DNA of 64,000 nt from Auanema rhodensis. Lineage: Eukaryota > Nematoda > Chromadorea > Rhabditida > Rhabditidae. Positions 1 through 13,900 of the stretch are shown piece after piece (position 1 is the first letter of the stretch; each line of letters opens with the position of its first letter). The notes below the pieces were generated by a model. The model had not been told where the DNA came from. It saw only the letters and a list, made by a program, of their open reading frames with translations, and made no database searches. The DNA is taken from contig CAXKVF010000075.1 in assembly GCA_964057225.1 (NCBI GenBank), forward strand, positions 434,001-498,000. Reading direction: 5' to 3'. A program made the position numbers and the translations under genes.

Positions 1-3000
1 AAAAACAAATTTTTATTGATATTGCTTCATGGTAACCATGACTTTTAAATTTACGTGAACTTTAATTTATGCTAATTAAATGTACACGTGATGTGCACTT
101 GGTATGTAACTCGCTTCACGTGAAAGATAAAGAGATGCGGTTTTCAAAATTAGATTCCCCATGTCCATATTAGTCTAAAAACAAATTTTTATTGATATTG
201 GTTCATGGTAACCATGACTTTGACATTTAAGTGAACTTTAATTTATGCTAATTAAATGTACACGTGATGTGCACTTGGTATGTAACTCGCTTCACGTGAA
301 AGATAAAGAGATGCGGTTTTCAAAATTAGATTCCCCATGTCCATATTAGTCTAAAAACAAATTTTTATTGATATTGGTGCATGGTAACCATGACTTTGAA
401 ATTTACGTGAACTTTAATTTATGCTAATTAAATGTACACGTGATGTGCACTTGGTATGTAACTCGCTTCACGTGAAAGATAAAGAGATGCGGTTTTCAAA
501 ATTAGATTCCCCATGTCCATATTAGTCTAAAAACAAATTTTTATTGATATTGGTGCATGGTAACCATGACTTTGAAATTTACGTGAACTTTAATTTATGC
601 TAATTAAATGTACACGTGATGTGCACTTGGTATGTAACTCGCTTCACGTGAAAGATAAAGAGATGCGGTTTTCAAAATTAGATTCCCCATGTCCATATTA
701 GTCTAAAAACAAATTTTTATTGATATTGGTGCATGGTAACCATGACTTTGAAATTTACGTGAACTTTAATTTATGCTAATTAAATGTACACGTGATGTGC
801 ACTTGGTATGTAACTCGCTTCACGTGAAAGATAAAGAGATGCGGTTTTCAAAATTAGATTCCCCATGTCCATATTAGTCTAAAAACAAATTTTTATTGAT
901 ATTGGTTCATGGTAACCATGACTTTGAAATTTACGTGAACTTTAATTCATGCTAATTAAATGTACACGTGATGTGCACTTGGTATGTAACTCGCTTCACG
1001 TGAAAGATAAAGAGATGCGGTTTTCACAATTAGATTCCCCATGTCCATATTAGTCTAAAAACAAATTTTTATTGATATTGGTGCATGGTAACCATGACTT
1101 TGAAATTTACGTGAACTTTAATTTATGCTAATTAAATGTACACGTGATGTGCACTTGGTATGTAACTCGCTTCACGTGAAAGATAAAGAGATGCGGTTTT
1201 CAAAATTAGATTCCCCATGTCCATATTAGTCTAAAAACAAATTTTTATTGATATTGGTGCATGGTAACCATGACTTTGAAATTTACGTGAACTTTAATTT
1301 ATGCTAATTAAATGTACACGTGATGTGCACTTGGTATGTAACTCGCTTCACGTGAAAGATGAAGAGATGCGGTTTTCAAAATTAGATTCCCCATGTCCAT
1401 ATTAGTCTAAAAACAAATTTTTATTGATATTGGTGCATGGTAACCATGACTTTGAAATTTACGTGAACTTTAATTTATGCTAATTAAATGTACACGTGAT
1501 GTGCACTTGGTATGTAACTCGCTTCAAGTGAAAGATAAAGAGATGCGGTTTTCAAAATTAGATTCCCCATGTCCATATTAGTCTAAAAACAAATTTTTAT
1601 TGATATTGGTGCATGGTAACCATGACTTTGAAATTTACGTGAACTTTAATTTATGCTAATTAAATGTACACGTGATGTGCACTTGGTATGTAACTCGCTT
1701 CACGTGAAAGATGAAGAGATGCGGTTTTCAAAATTAGATTCCCCATGTCCATATTAGTCTAAAAACAAATTTTTATTGATATTGCTTCATGGTAACCATG
1801 ACTTTGAAATTTACGTGAACTTTAATTTATGCTAATTAAATGTACACGTGTTGTGCACTTGGTATGTAACTCGCTTCACGTGAAAGATAAAGAGATGCGG
1901 TTTTCAAAATTAGATTCCCCATGTCCATATTAGTCTAAAAACAAATTTTTATTGATATTACTTCATGGTAACCATGACTTTGAAATTTACGTGAACTTTA
2001 ATTTATGCTAATTAAATGTACACGTGATGTGCACTTGGTATGTAACTCGCTTCACGTGAAAGATAAAGAGATGCGGTTTTCAAAATTAGATTCCCCATGT
2101 CCATATTAGTCTAAAAACAATTTTTTATTGATATTGCTTCATGGTAACCATGACTTTGAAATTTACGTGAACTTTAATTTATGCTAATTAAATGTACACG
2201 TGATGTGCACTTGGTATGTAACTCGCTTCACGTGAAAGATAAAGAGATGCGGTTTTCAAAATTAGATTCCCCATGTCCATATTAGTCTAAAAACAAATTT
2301 TTATTGATATTGGTGCATGGTAACCATGACTTTGAAATTTACGTGAACTTTAATTTATGCTAATTAAATGTACACGTGATATGCACTTGGTATGTAACTC
2401 GCTTCACGTGAAAGATAAAGAGATGCGGTTTTCAAAATTAGATTCCCCATGTCCATATTAGTCTAAAAACAAATTTTTATTGATATTGGTTCATGGTAAC
2501 CATGACTTTGAAATTTACGTGAACTTTAATTCATGCTAATTAAATGTACACGTGATGTGCACTTGGTATGTAACTCGCTTCACGTGAAAGATAAAGAGAT
2601 GCGGTTTTCACAATTAGATTCCCCATGTCCATATTAGTCTAAAAACAAATTTTTATTGATATTGGTGCATGGTAACCATGACTTTGAAATTTACGTGAAC
2701 TTTAATTTATGCTAATTAAATGTACACGTGATGTGCACTTGGTATGTAACTCGCTTCACGTGAAAGATAAAGAGATGCGGTTTTCAAAATTAGATTCCCC
2801 ATGTCCATATTAGTCTTAAAACAAATTTTTATTGATATTGGTGCATGGTAACCATGACTTTGAAATTTACGTGAACTTTAATTTATGCTAATTAAATGTA
2901 CACGTGATATGCACTTGGTATGTAACTCGCTTCACGTGAAAGATAAAGAGATGCGGTTTTCAAAATTAGATTCCCCATGTCCATATTAGTCTAAAAACAA

Positions 3001-4644
3001 ATTTTTATTGATATTGGTGCATGGTAACCATGACTTTGAAATTTACGTGAACTTTAATTTATGCTAATTAAATGTACACGTGATGTGCACTTGGTATGTA
3101 ACTCGCTTCACGTGAAAGATAAAGAGATGCGGTTTTCAAAATTAGATTCCCCATGTCCATATTAGTCTAAAAACAAATTTTTATTGATATTGGTTCATGG
3201 TAACCATGACTTTGAAATTTACGTGAACTTTAATTTATGCTAATTAAATGTACACGTGATGTGCACTTGGTATGTAACTCGCTTCACGTGAAAGATAAAG
3301 AGATGCGGTTTTCAAAATTAGATTCCCCATGTCCATATTAGTCTAAAAACAAATTTTTATTGATATTGGTTCATGGTAACCATGACTTTGAAATTTACGT
3401 GAACTTTAATTTATGCTAATTAAATGTACACGTGATGTGCACTTGGTATGTAACTCGCTTCACGTGAAAGATAAAGAGATGCGGTTTTCAAAATTAGATT
3501 CCCCATGTCCATATTAGTCTAAAAACAAATTTTTATTGATATTGGTTCATGGTAACCATGACTTTGAAATTTACGTGAACTTTAATTTATGCTAATTAAA
3601 TGTACACGTGATGTGCACTTGGTATGTAACTCGCTTCACGTGAAAGATAAAGAGATGCGGTTTTCAAAATTAGATTCCCCATGTCCATATTAGTCTAAAA
3701 ACAAATTTTTATTGATATTGGTTCATGGTAACCATGATTTTGAAATTTACGTGAACTTTAATTTATGCTAATTAAACGTAAACGTGATGTGCACTTGGTA
3801 TGTAACTCGCTTCACGTGAAAGATAAAGAGATGCGGTTTTCAAAATTAGATTCCCCATGTCCATATTAGTCTAAAAACAAATTTTTATTGATATTGCTTC
3901 ATGGTAACCATGACTTTGAAATTTACGTGAACTTTAATTTATGCTAATTAAATGTACACGTGATGTGCACTTAGTATGTAACTCGCTTCACAAGAAAGAT
4001 AAAGAGATGCGGTTTTCAAAATTAGATTCCTCATGTCCATATTAGTCTAAAAACAATTTTTTATTGATATTGGTTCATGGTAACCATGACTTTGAAATTT
4101 ACGTGAACTTTAATTTATGCTAATTAAATGTACACGTGATGTGCACTTGGTATGTAACTCGCTTCACGTGAAAGATAAAGAGATGCGGTTTTCAAAATTA
4201 GATTCCCCATGTCCATATTAGTCTAAAAACAAATTTTTATTGATATTGCTTCATGGTAACCATGACTTTGAAATTTACGTGAACTTTAATTTATGCTAAT
4301 TAAATGTACACGTGATGTGCACTTGGTATGTAACTCGCTTCACGTGAAAGATAAAGAGATGCGGTTTTCAAAATTAGATTCCCCATGTCCATATTAGTCT
4401 AAAAACAATTTTTTATTGATATTGGTTCATGGTAACCATGACTTTGAAATTTACGTGAACTTTAATTTATGCTAATTAAATGTACACGTGATGTGCACTT
4501 GGTATGTAACTCGCTTCACGTGAAAGATAAAGAGATGCGGTTTTCAAAATTGGATTCCCCATGTCCATATTAGTCTAAAAACAAATTTTTATTGATATTG
4601 GTGCATGGTAACCATGACTTTGAAATTTACGTGAACTTTAATTT
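1..4644 (+). repeat. Left segment: mixed satellite subtypes with two 176C/79C marker units
   Basis: This segment holds a partial unit plus 26 complete units. Three subtypes at sites 133-135 alternate irregularly: GGTTCATGG, GCTTCATGG and GGTGCATGG. The marker haplotype (TTTAATTCAT followed by TTTTCACAATTAG) occurs at 941 and 2525, nine units apart. Site 61 is G in the units at 1301 and 1653. The units at 2357 and 2885 carry GATATGC. The unit at 3941 is the most altered (CTTAGTATG, CACAAGAAAG, GATTCCTC). The series from 2357 to about 3700 matches the series starting at 5173, 16 units downstream, so it is an older copy of the next segment. Confidence 0.85.
69..244 (+). repeat. First complete satellite unit (reference for unit coordinates)
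   Basis: This unit defines the numbering used elsewhere. It carries CACGTG at 17-22, GTGCAC at 25-30, the 10-bp palindrome TTCACGTGAA at 47-56, GATGCGG at 66-72, GATTCCCC at 85-92, a TAG at 103-105, an A/T-rich stretch at 106-131, and the odd palindrome TCATGGTAACCATGA at 135-149 with its centre at 142. CpG steps are at 19, 44, 51, 70 and 162. This copy has GACATTTAAG where most units have GAAATTTACG, so it is not the consensus at every site. The unit length of 176 is not a multiple of 3, so no reading frame continues through the array. Confidence 0.95.
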
Positions 4645-7108
4645 ATGCTAATTAAATGTACACGTGATGTGCACTTGGTATGTAACTCGCTTCACGTGAA
4701 AGATAAAGAGATGCGGTTTTCAAAATTAGATTTCCCATGTCCATATTAGTCTAAAAACAAATTTTTATTGATATTGGTTCATGGTAACCATGACTTTGAA
4801 ATTTACGTGAACTTTAATTTATGCTAATTAAATGTACACGTGATGTGCACTTGGTATGTAACTCGCTTCACGTGAAAGATAAAGAGATGCGGTTTTCAAA
4901 ATTAGATTCCCCATGTCCATATTAGTCTAAAAACAAATTTTTATTGATATTGGTGCATGGTAACCATGACTTTGAAATTTACGTGAACTTTAATTTATGC
5001 TAATTAAATGTACACGTGATGTGCACTTGGTATGTAACTCGCTTCACGTGAAAAATAAAGAGATGCGGTTTTCAAAATTAGATTCCCCATGTCCATATTA
5101 GTCTAAAAACAAATTTTTATTGATATTGGTGCATGGTAACCATGACTTTGAAATTTACGTGAACTTTAATTTATGCTAATTAAATGTACACGTGATATGC
5201 ACTTGGTATGTAACTCGCTTCACGTGAAAGATAAAGAGATGCGGTTTTCAAAATTAGATTCCCCATGTCCATATTAGTCTAAAAACAAATTTTTATTGAT
5301 ATTGGTTCATGGTAACCATGACTTTGAAATTTACGTGAACTTTAATTCATGCTAATTAAATGTACACGTGATGTGCACTTGGTATGTAACTCGCTTCACG
5401 TGAAAGATAAAGAGATGCGGTTTTCACAATTAGATTCCCCATGTCCATATTAGTCTAAAAACAAATTTTTATTGATATTGGTGCATGGTAACCATGACTT
5501 TGAAATTTACGTGAACTTTAATTTATGCTAATTAAATGTACACGTGATGTGCACTTGGTATGTAACTCGCTTCACGTGAAAGATAAAGAGATGCGGTTTT
5601 CAAAATTAGATTCCCCATGTCCATATTAGTCTAAAAACAAATTTTTATTGATATTGGTGCATGGTAACCATGACTTTGAAATTTACGTGAACTTTAATTT
5701 ATGCTAATTAAATGTACACGTGATATGCACTTGGTATGTAACTCGCTTCACGTGAAAGATAAAGAGATGCGGTTTTCAAAATTAGATTCCCCATGTCCAT
5801 ATTAGTCTAAAAACAAATTTTTATTGATATTGGTGCATGGTAACCATGACTTTGAAATTTACGTGAACTTTAATTTATGCTAATTAAATGTACACGTGAT
5901 GTGCACTTGGTATGTAACTCGCTTCACGTGAAAGATAAAGAGATGCGGTTTTCAAAATTAGATTCCCCATGTCCATATTAGTCTAAAAACAAATTTTTAT
6001 TGATATTGGTTCATGGTAACCATGACTTTGAAATTTACGTGAACTTTAATTTATGCTAATTAAATGTACACGTGATGTGCACTTGGTATGTAACTCGCTT
6101 CACGTGAAAGATAAAGAGATGCGGTTTTCAAAATTAGATTCCCCATGTCCATATTAGTCTAAAAACAAATTTTTATTGATATTGGTTCATGGTAACCATG
6201 ACTTTGAAATTTACGTGAACTTTAATTTATGCTAATTAAATGTACACGTGATGTGCACTTGGTATGTAACTCGCTTCACGTGAAAGATAAAGAGATGCGG
6301 TTTTCAAAATTAGATTCCCCATGTCCATATTAGTCTAAAAACAAATTTTTATTGATATTGGTTCATGGTAACCATGACTTTGAAATTTACGTGAACTTTA
6401 ATTTATGCTAATTAAATGTACACGTGATGTGCACTTGGTATGTAACTCGCTTCACGTGAAAGATAAAGAGATGCGGTTTTCAAAATTAGATTCCCCATGT
6501 CCATATTAGTCTAAAAACAAATTTTTATTGATATTGGTGCATGGTAACCATGACTTTGAAATTTACGTGAACTTTAATTTATGCTAATTAAATGTACACG
6601 TGATGTGCACTTGGTATGTAACTCGCTTCACGTGAAAGATAAAGAGATGCGGTTTTCAAAATTAGATTCCCCATGTCCATATTAGTCTAAAAACAAATTT
6701 TTATTGATATTGCTTCATGGTAACCATGACTTTGAAATTTACGTGAACTTTAATTTATGCTAATTAAATGTACACGTGATGTGCACTTGGTATGTAACTC
6801 GCTTCACGTGAAAGATAAAGAGATGCGGTTTTCAAAATTAGATTCCCCATGTCCATATTAGTCTAAAAACAAATTTTTATTGATATTGGTTCATGGTAAC
6901 CATGACTTTGACATTTACGTGAACTTTAATTTATGCTAATTAAATGTACACGAGATGTGCACTTGGTATGTAACTCGCTTCACGTGAAAGATAAAGAGAT
7001 GCGGTTTTCAAAATTAGATTCCCCATGTCCATATTAGTCTAAAAACAAATTTTTATTGATATTGGTGCATGGTAACCATGACTTTGAAATTTACGTGAAC
7101 TTTAATTT
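4645..7108 (+). repeat. 14-unit higher-order repeat, copy A (2,464 bp)
   Basis: This block is 14 units long. Its private variants are GATTTCCC at 4729, GTGAAAAATAAAG at 5049, GATATGC in the units at 5173 and 5701, the TTTAATTCAT/TTTTCACAATTAG marker at 5341 and 5428, GACATTT near 6910 and CGAGATG at 6951. Each reappears exactly 2,464 bp (14 x 176) downstream. The subtype order at sites 133-135 also matches in all 14 units. The match fails one unit before 4645, which sets the left edge to within about one unit. Confidence 0.93.
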
Positions 7109-9572
7109 ATGCTAATTAAATGTACACGTGATGTGCACTTGGTATGTAACTCGCTTCACGTGAAAGATAAAGAGATGCGGTTTTCAAAATTAGATTTCCC
7201 ATGTCCATATTAGTCTAAAAACAAATTTTTATTGATATTGGTTCATGGTAACCATGACTTTGAAATTTACGTGAACTTTAATTTATGCTAATTAAATGTA
7301 CACGTGATGTGCACTTGGTATGTAACTCGCTTCACGTGAAAGATAAAGAGATGCGGTTTTCAAAATTAGATTCCCCATGTCCATATTAGTCTAAAAACAA
7401 ATTTTTATTGATATTGGTGCATGGTAACCATGACTTTGAAATTTACGTGAACTTTAATTTATGCTAATTAAATGTACACGTGATGTGCACTTGGTATGTA
7501 ACTCGCTTCACGTGAAAAATAAAGAGATGCGGTTTTCAAAATTAGATTCCCCATGTCCATATTAGTCTAAAAACAAATTTTTATTGATATTGGTGCATGG
7601 TAACCATGACTTTGAAATTTACGTGAACTTTAATTTATGCTAATTAAATGTACACGTGATATGCACTTGGTATGTAACTCGCTTCACGTGAAAGATAAAG
7701 AGATGCGGTTTTCAAAATTAGATTCCCCATGTCCATATTAGTCTAAAAACAAATTTTTATTGATATTGGTTCATGGTAACCATGACTTTGAAATTTACGT
7801 GAACTTTAATTCATGCTAATTAAATGTACACGTGATGTGCACTTGGTATGTAACTCGCTTCACGTGAAAGATAAAGAGATGCGGTTTTCACAATTAGATT
7901 CCCCATGTCCATATTAGTCTAAAAACAAATTTTTATTGATATTGGTGCATGGTAACCATGACTTTGAAATTTACGTGAACTTTAATTTATGCTAATTAAA
8001 TGTACACGTGATGTGCACTTGGTATGTAACTCGCTTCACGTGAAAGATAAAGAGATGCGGTTTTCAAAATTAGATTCCCCATGTCCATATTAGTCTAAAA
8101 ACAAATTTTTATTGATATTGGTGCATGGTAACCATGACTTTGAAATTTACGTGAACTTTAATTTATGCTAATTAAATGTACACGTGATATGCACTTGGTA
8201 TGTAACTCGCTTCACGTGAAAGATAAAGAGATGCGGTTTTCAAAATTAGATTCCCCATGTCCATATTAGTCTAAAAACAAATTTTTATTGATATTGGTGC
8301 ATGGTAACCATGACTTTGAAATTTACGTGAACTTTAATTTATGCTAATTAAATGTACACGTGATGTGCACTTGGTATGTAACTCGCTTCACGTGAAAGAT
8401 AAAGAGATGCGGTTTTCAAAATTAGATTCCCCATGTCCATATTAGTCTAAAAACAAATTTTTATTGATATTGGTTCATGGTAACCATGACTTTGAAATTT
8501 ACGTGAACTTTAATTTATGCTAATTAAATGTACACGTGATGTGCACTTGGTATGTAACTCGCTTCACGTGAAAGATAAAGAGATGCGGTTTTCAAAATTA
8601 GATTCCCCATGTCCATATTAGTCTAAAAACAAATTTTTATTGATATTGGTTCATGGTAACCATGACTTTGAAATTTACGTGAACTTTAATTTATGCTAAT
8701 TAAATGTACACGTGATGTGCACTTGGTATGTAACTCGCTTCACGTGAAAGATAAAGAGATGCGGTTTTCAAAATTAGATTCCCCATGTCCATATTAGTCT
8801 AAAAACAAATTTTTATTGATATTGGTTCATGGTAACCATGACTTTGAAATTTACGTGAACTTTAATTTATGCTAATTAAATGTACACGTGATGTGCACTT
8901 GGTATGTAACTCGCTTCACGTGAAAGATAAAGAGATGCGGTTTTCAAAATTAGATTCCCCATGTCCATATTAGTCTAAAAACAAATTTTTATTGATATTG
9001 GTGCATGGTAACCATGACTTTGAAATTTACGTGAACTTTAATTTATGCTAATTAAATGTACACGTGATGTGCACTTGGTATGTAACTCGCTTCACGTGAA
9101 AGATAAAGAGATGCGGTTTTCAAAATTAGATTCCCCATGTCCATATTAGTCTAAAAACAAATTTTTATTGATATTGCTTCATGGTAACCATGACTTTGAA
9201 ATTTACGTGAACTTTAATTTATGCTAATTAAATGTACACGTGATGTGCACTTGGTATGTAACTCGCTTCACGTGAAAGATAAAGAGATGCGGTTTTCAAA
9301 ATTAGATTCCCCATGTCCATATTAGTCTAAAAACAAATTTTTATTGATATTGGTTCATGGTAACCATGACTTTGACATTTACGTGAACTTTAATTTATGC
9401 TAATTAAATGTACACGAGATGTGCACTTGGTATGTAACTCGCTTCACGTGAAAGATAAAGAGATGCGGTTTTCAAAATTAGATTCCCCATGTCCATATTA
9501 GTCTAAAAACAAATTTTTATTGATATTGGTGCATGGTAACCATGACTTTGAAATTTACGTGAACTTTAATTT
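7109..9572 (+). repeat. 14-unit higher-order repeat, copy B (2,464 bp)
   Basis: This is a tandem copy of the preceding 14 units. GATTTCCC at 7193, GTGAAAAAT at 7513, the two GATATGC units at 7637 and 8165, the marker at 7805, and CGAGATG at 9415 all sit at +2,464. A third copy does not follow: the unit at 9573 has GATTCACC where GATTTCCC would be expected. By eye the two copies look identical at nearly all positions, so this is one of the younger events in the window. Confidence 0.93.
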
Positions 9573-10980
9573 ATGCTAATTAAATGTACACGTGATGTGC
9601 ACTTGGTATGTAACTCGCTTCACGTGAAAGATAAAGAGATGCGGTTTTCAAAATTAGATTCACCATGTCCATATTAGTCTAAAAACAAATTTTTATTGAT
9701 ATTGGTTCATGGTAACCATGACTTTGAAATTTACGTGAACTTTAATTTATGCTAATTAAATGTACACGTGATGTGCACTTGGTATGTAACTCGCTTCACG
9801 TGAAAGATAAAGAGATGCGGTTTTCAAAATTAGATTCCCCATGTCCATATTAGTCTAAAAACAAATTTTTATTGATATTGGTTCATGGTAACCATGACTT
9901 TGAAATTTACGTGAACTTTAATTTATGCTAATTAAATGTACACGTGATGTGCACTTGGTATGTAACTCGCTTCACGTGAAAGATAAAGAGATGCGGTTTT
10001 CAAAATTAGATTCCCCATGTCCATATTAGTCTAAAAACAAATTTTTATTGATATTGGTGCATGGTAACCATGACTTTGAAATTTACGTGAACTTTAATTT
10101 ATGCTAATTAAATGTACACGTGATGTGCACTTGGTATGTAACTCGCTTCACGTGAAAGATAAAGAGATGCGGTTTTCAAAATTAGATTCACCATGTCCAT
10201 ATTAGTCTAAAAACAAATTTTTATTGATATTGGTTCATGGTAACCATGACTTTGAAATTTACGTGAACTTTAATTTATGCTAATTAAATGTACACGTGAT
10301 GTGCACTTGGTATGTAACTCGCTTCACGTGAAAGATAAAGAGATGCGGTTTTCAAAATTAGATTCCCCATGTCCATATTAGTCTAAAAACAAATTTTTAT
10401 TGATATTGCTTCATGGTAACCATGACTTTGAAATTTACGTGAACTTTAATTTATGCTAATTAAATGTACACGTGATGTGCACTTGGTATGTAACTCGCTT
10501 CACGTGAAAGATAAAGAGATGCGGTTTTCAAAATTAGATTCACCATGTCCATATTAGTCTAAAAACAAATTTTTATTGATATTGGTTCATGGTAACCATG
10601 ACTTTGAAATTTACGTGAACTTTAATTTATGCTAATTAAATGTACACGTGATGTGCACTTGGTATGTAACTCGCTTCACGTGAAAGATAAAGAGATGCGG
10701 TTTTCAAATTTAGATTCACCATGTCCATATTAGTCTAAAAACAAATTTTTATTGATATTGGTTCATGGTAACCATGACTTTGAAATTTACGTGAACTTTA
10801 ATTTATGCTAATTAAATGTACACGTGATGTGCACTTGGTATGTAACTCGCTTCACGTGAAAGATAAAGAGATGCGGTTTTCAAAATTAGATTCCCCATGT
10901 CCATATTAGTCTAAAAACAAATTTTTATTGATATTGGTGCATGGTAACCATGACTTTGAAATTTACGTGAACTTTAATTT
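9573..10980 (+). repeat. Eight-unit stretch enriched for GATTCACC (91 C to A) units
   Basis: Units at 9573, 10101, 10453 and 10629 carry GATTCACC instead of GATTCCCC. The last also has CAAATTTAG in place of CAAAATTAG. They are interleaved with ordinary units. The same variant recurs at 13269 and 13797, where CAAATTTAG is again present in the second of them, and twice in the four-unit insertion near 24.1-24.4 kb. This suggests that small blocks from this subfamily have been moved around the array. Confidence 0.8.
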
Positions 10981-13900
10981 ATGCTAATTAAATGTACACG
11001 TGATGTGCACTTGGTATGTAACTCGCTTCACGTGAAAGATAAAGAGATGCGGTTTTCAAAATTAGATTCCCCATGTCCATATTAGTCTAAAAACAAATTT
11101 TTATTGATATTGGTTCATGGTAACCATGACTTTGAAATTTACGTGAACTTTAATTCATGCTAATTAAATGTACACGTGATGTGCACTTGGTATGTAACTC
11201 GCTTCACGTGAAAGATAAAGAGATGCGGTTTTCACAATTAGATTCCCCATGTCCATATTAGTCTAAAAACAAATTTTTATTGATATTGGTGCATGGTAAC
11301 CATGACTTTGAAATTTACGTGAACTTTAATTTATGCTAATTAAATGTACACGTGATGTGCACTTGGTATGTAACTCGCTTCACGTGAAAGATAAAGAGAT
11401 GCGGTTTTCAAAATTAGATTCCCCATGTCCATATTAGTCTAAAAACAAATTTTTATTGATATTGGTGCATGGTAACCATGACTTTGAAATTTACGTGAAC
11501 TTTAATTTATGCTAATTAAATGTACACGTGATGTGCACTTGGTATGTAACTCGCTTCACGTGAAAGATGAAGAGATGCGGTTTTCAAAATTAGATTCCCC
11601 ATGTCCATATTAGTCTAAAAACAAATTTTTATTGATATTGGTGCATGGTAACCATGACTTTGAAATTTACGTGAACTTTAATTTATGCTAATTAAATGTA
11701 CACGTGATGTGCACTTGGTATGTAACTCGCTTCACGTGAAAGATAAAGAGATGCGGTTTTCAAAATTAGATTCCCCATGTCCATATTAGTCTAAAAACAA
11801 ATTTTTATTGATATTGGTGCATGGTAACCATGACTTTGAAATTTACGTGAACTTTAATTTATGCTAATTAAATGTACACGTGATGTGCACTTGGTATGTA
11901 ACTCGCTTCACGTGAAAGATGAAGAGATGCGGTTTTCAAAATTAGATTCCCCATGTCCATATTAGTCTAAAAACAAATTTTTATTGATATTGGTGCATGG
12001 TAACCATGACTTTGAAATTTACGTGAACTTTAATTTATGCTAATTAAATGTACACGTGATGTGCACTTGGTATGTAACTCGCTTCACGTGAAAGATAAAG
12101 AGATGCGGTTTTCAAAATTAGATTCCCCATGTCCATATTAGTCTAAAAACAAATTTTTATTGATATTGGTGCATGGTAACCATGACTTTGAAATTTACGT
12201 GAACTTTAATTTATGCTAATTAAATGTACACGTGATGTGCACTTGGTATGTAACTCGCTTCACGTGAAAGATGAAGAGATGCGGTTTTCAAAATTAGATT
12301 CCCCATGTCCATATTAGTCTAAAAACAAATTTTTATTGATATTGCTTCATGGTAACCATGACTTTGAAATTTACGTGAACTTTAATTTATGCTAATTAAA
12401 TGTACACGTGATGTGCACTTGGTATGTAACTCGCTTCACGTGAAAGATAAAGAGATGCGGTTTTCAAAATTAGATTCCCCATGTCCATATTAGTCTAAAA
12501 ACAAATTTTTATTGATATTGGTGCATGGTAACCATGACTTTGAAATTTACGTGAACTTTAATTTATGCTAATTAAATGTACACGTGATGTGCACTTGGTA
12601 TGTAACTCGCTTCACGTGAAAGATAAAGAGATGCGGTTTTCAAAATTAGATTCCCCATGTCCATATTAGTCTAAAAACAAATTTTTATTGATATTGCTTC
12701 ATGGTAACCATGACTTTGAAATTTACGTGAACTTTAATTTATGCTAATTAAATGTACACGTGATGTGCACTTGGTATGTAACTCGCTTCACGTGAAAGAT
12801 AAAGAGATGCGGTTTTCAAAATTAGATTCCCCATGTCCATATTAGTCTAAAAACAATTTTTTATTGATATTGGTTCATGGTAACCATGACTTTGAAATTT
12901 ACGTGAACTTTAATTTATGCTAATTAAATGTACACGTGATGTGCACTTGGTATGTAACTCGCTTCACGTGAAAGATAAAGAGATGCGGTTTTCAAAATTA
13001 GATTCCCCATGTCCATATTAGTCTAAAAACAAATTTTTATTGATATTGCTTCATGGTAACCATGACTTTGAAATTTACGTGAACTTTAATTTATGCTAAT
13101 TAAATGTACACGTGATGTGCACTTGGTATGTAACTCGCTTCACGTGAAAGATAAAGAGATGCGGTTTTCAAAATTAGATTCCCCATGTCCATATTAGTCT
13201 AAAAACAAATTTTTATTGATATTGCTTCATGGTAACCATGACTTTGAAATTTACGTGAACTTTAATTTATGCTAATTAAATGTACACGTGATGTGCACTT
13301 GGTATGTAACTCGCTTCACGTGAAAGATAAAGAGATGCGGTTTTCAAAATTAGATTCACCATGTCCATATTAGTCTAAAAACAAATTTTTATTGATATTG
13401 GTTCATGGTAACCATGACTTTGAAATTTACGTGAACTTTAATTTATGCTAATTAAATGTACACGTGATGTGCACTTGGTATGTAACTCGCTTCACGTGAA
13501 AGATAAAGAGATGCGGTTTTCAAAATTAGATTCCCCATGTCCATATTAGTCTAAAAACAAATTTTTATTGATATTGGTTCATGGTAACCATGACTTTGAA
13601 ATTTACGTGAACTTTAATTTATGCTAATTAAATGTACACGTGATGTGCACTTGGTATGTAACTCGCTTCACGTGAAAGATAAAGAGATGCGGTTTTCAAA
13701 ATTAGATTCCCCATGTCCATATTAGTCTAAAAACAAATTTTTATTGATATTGGTGCATGGTAACCATGACTTTGAAATTTACGTGAACTTTAATTTATGC
13801 TAATTAAATGTACACGTGATGTGCACTTGGTATGTAACTCGCTTCACGTGAAAGATAAAGAGATGCGGTTTTCAAATTTAGATTCACCATGTCCATATTA

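Noticed and set aside
69-244. CENP-B box
   Set aside because: The needed TTCG...CGGG pattern is absent on both strands of the consensus unit. TTCACGTGAA resembles it only in its first three bases.
69-244. Human alpha satellite (171 bp) or Arabidopsis 178-bp centromere repeat
   Set aside because: The unit length differs and I see none of their characteristic motifs. The similarity is only in size class.
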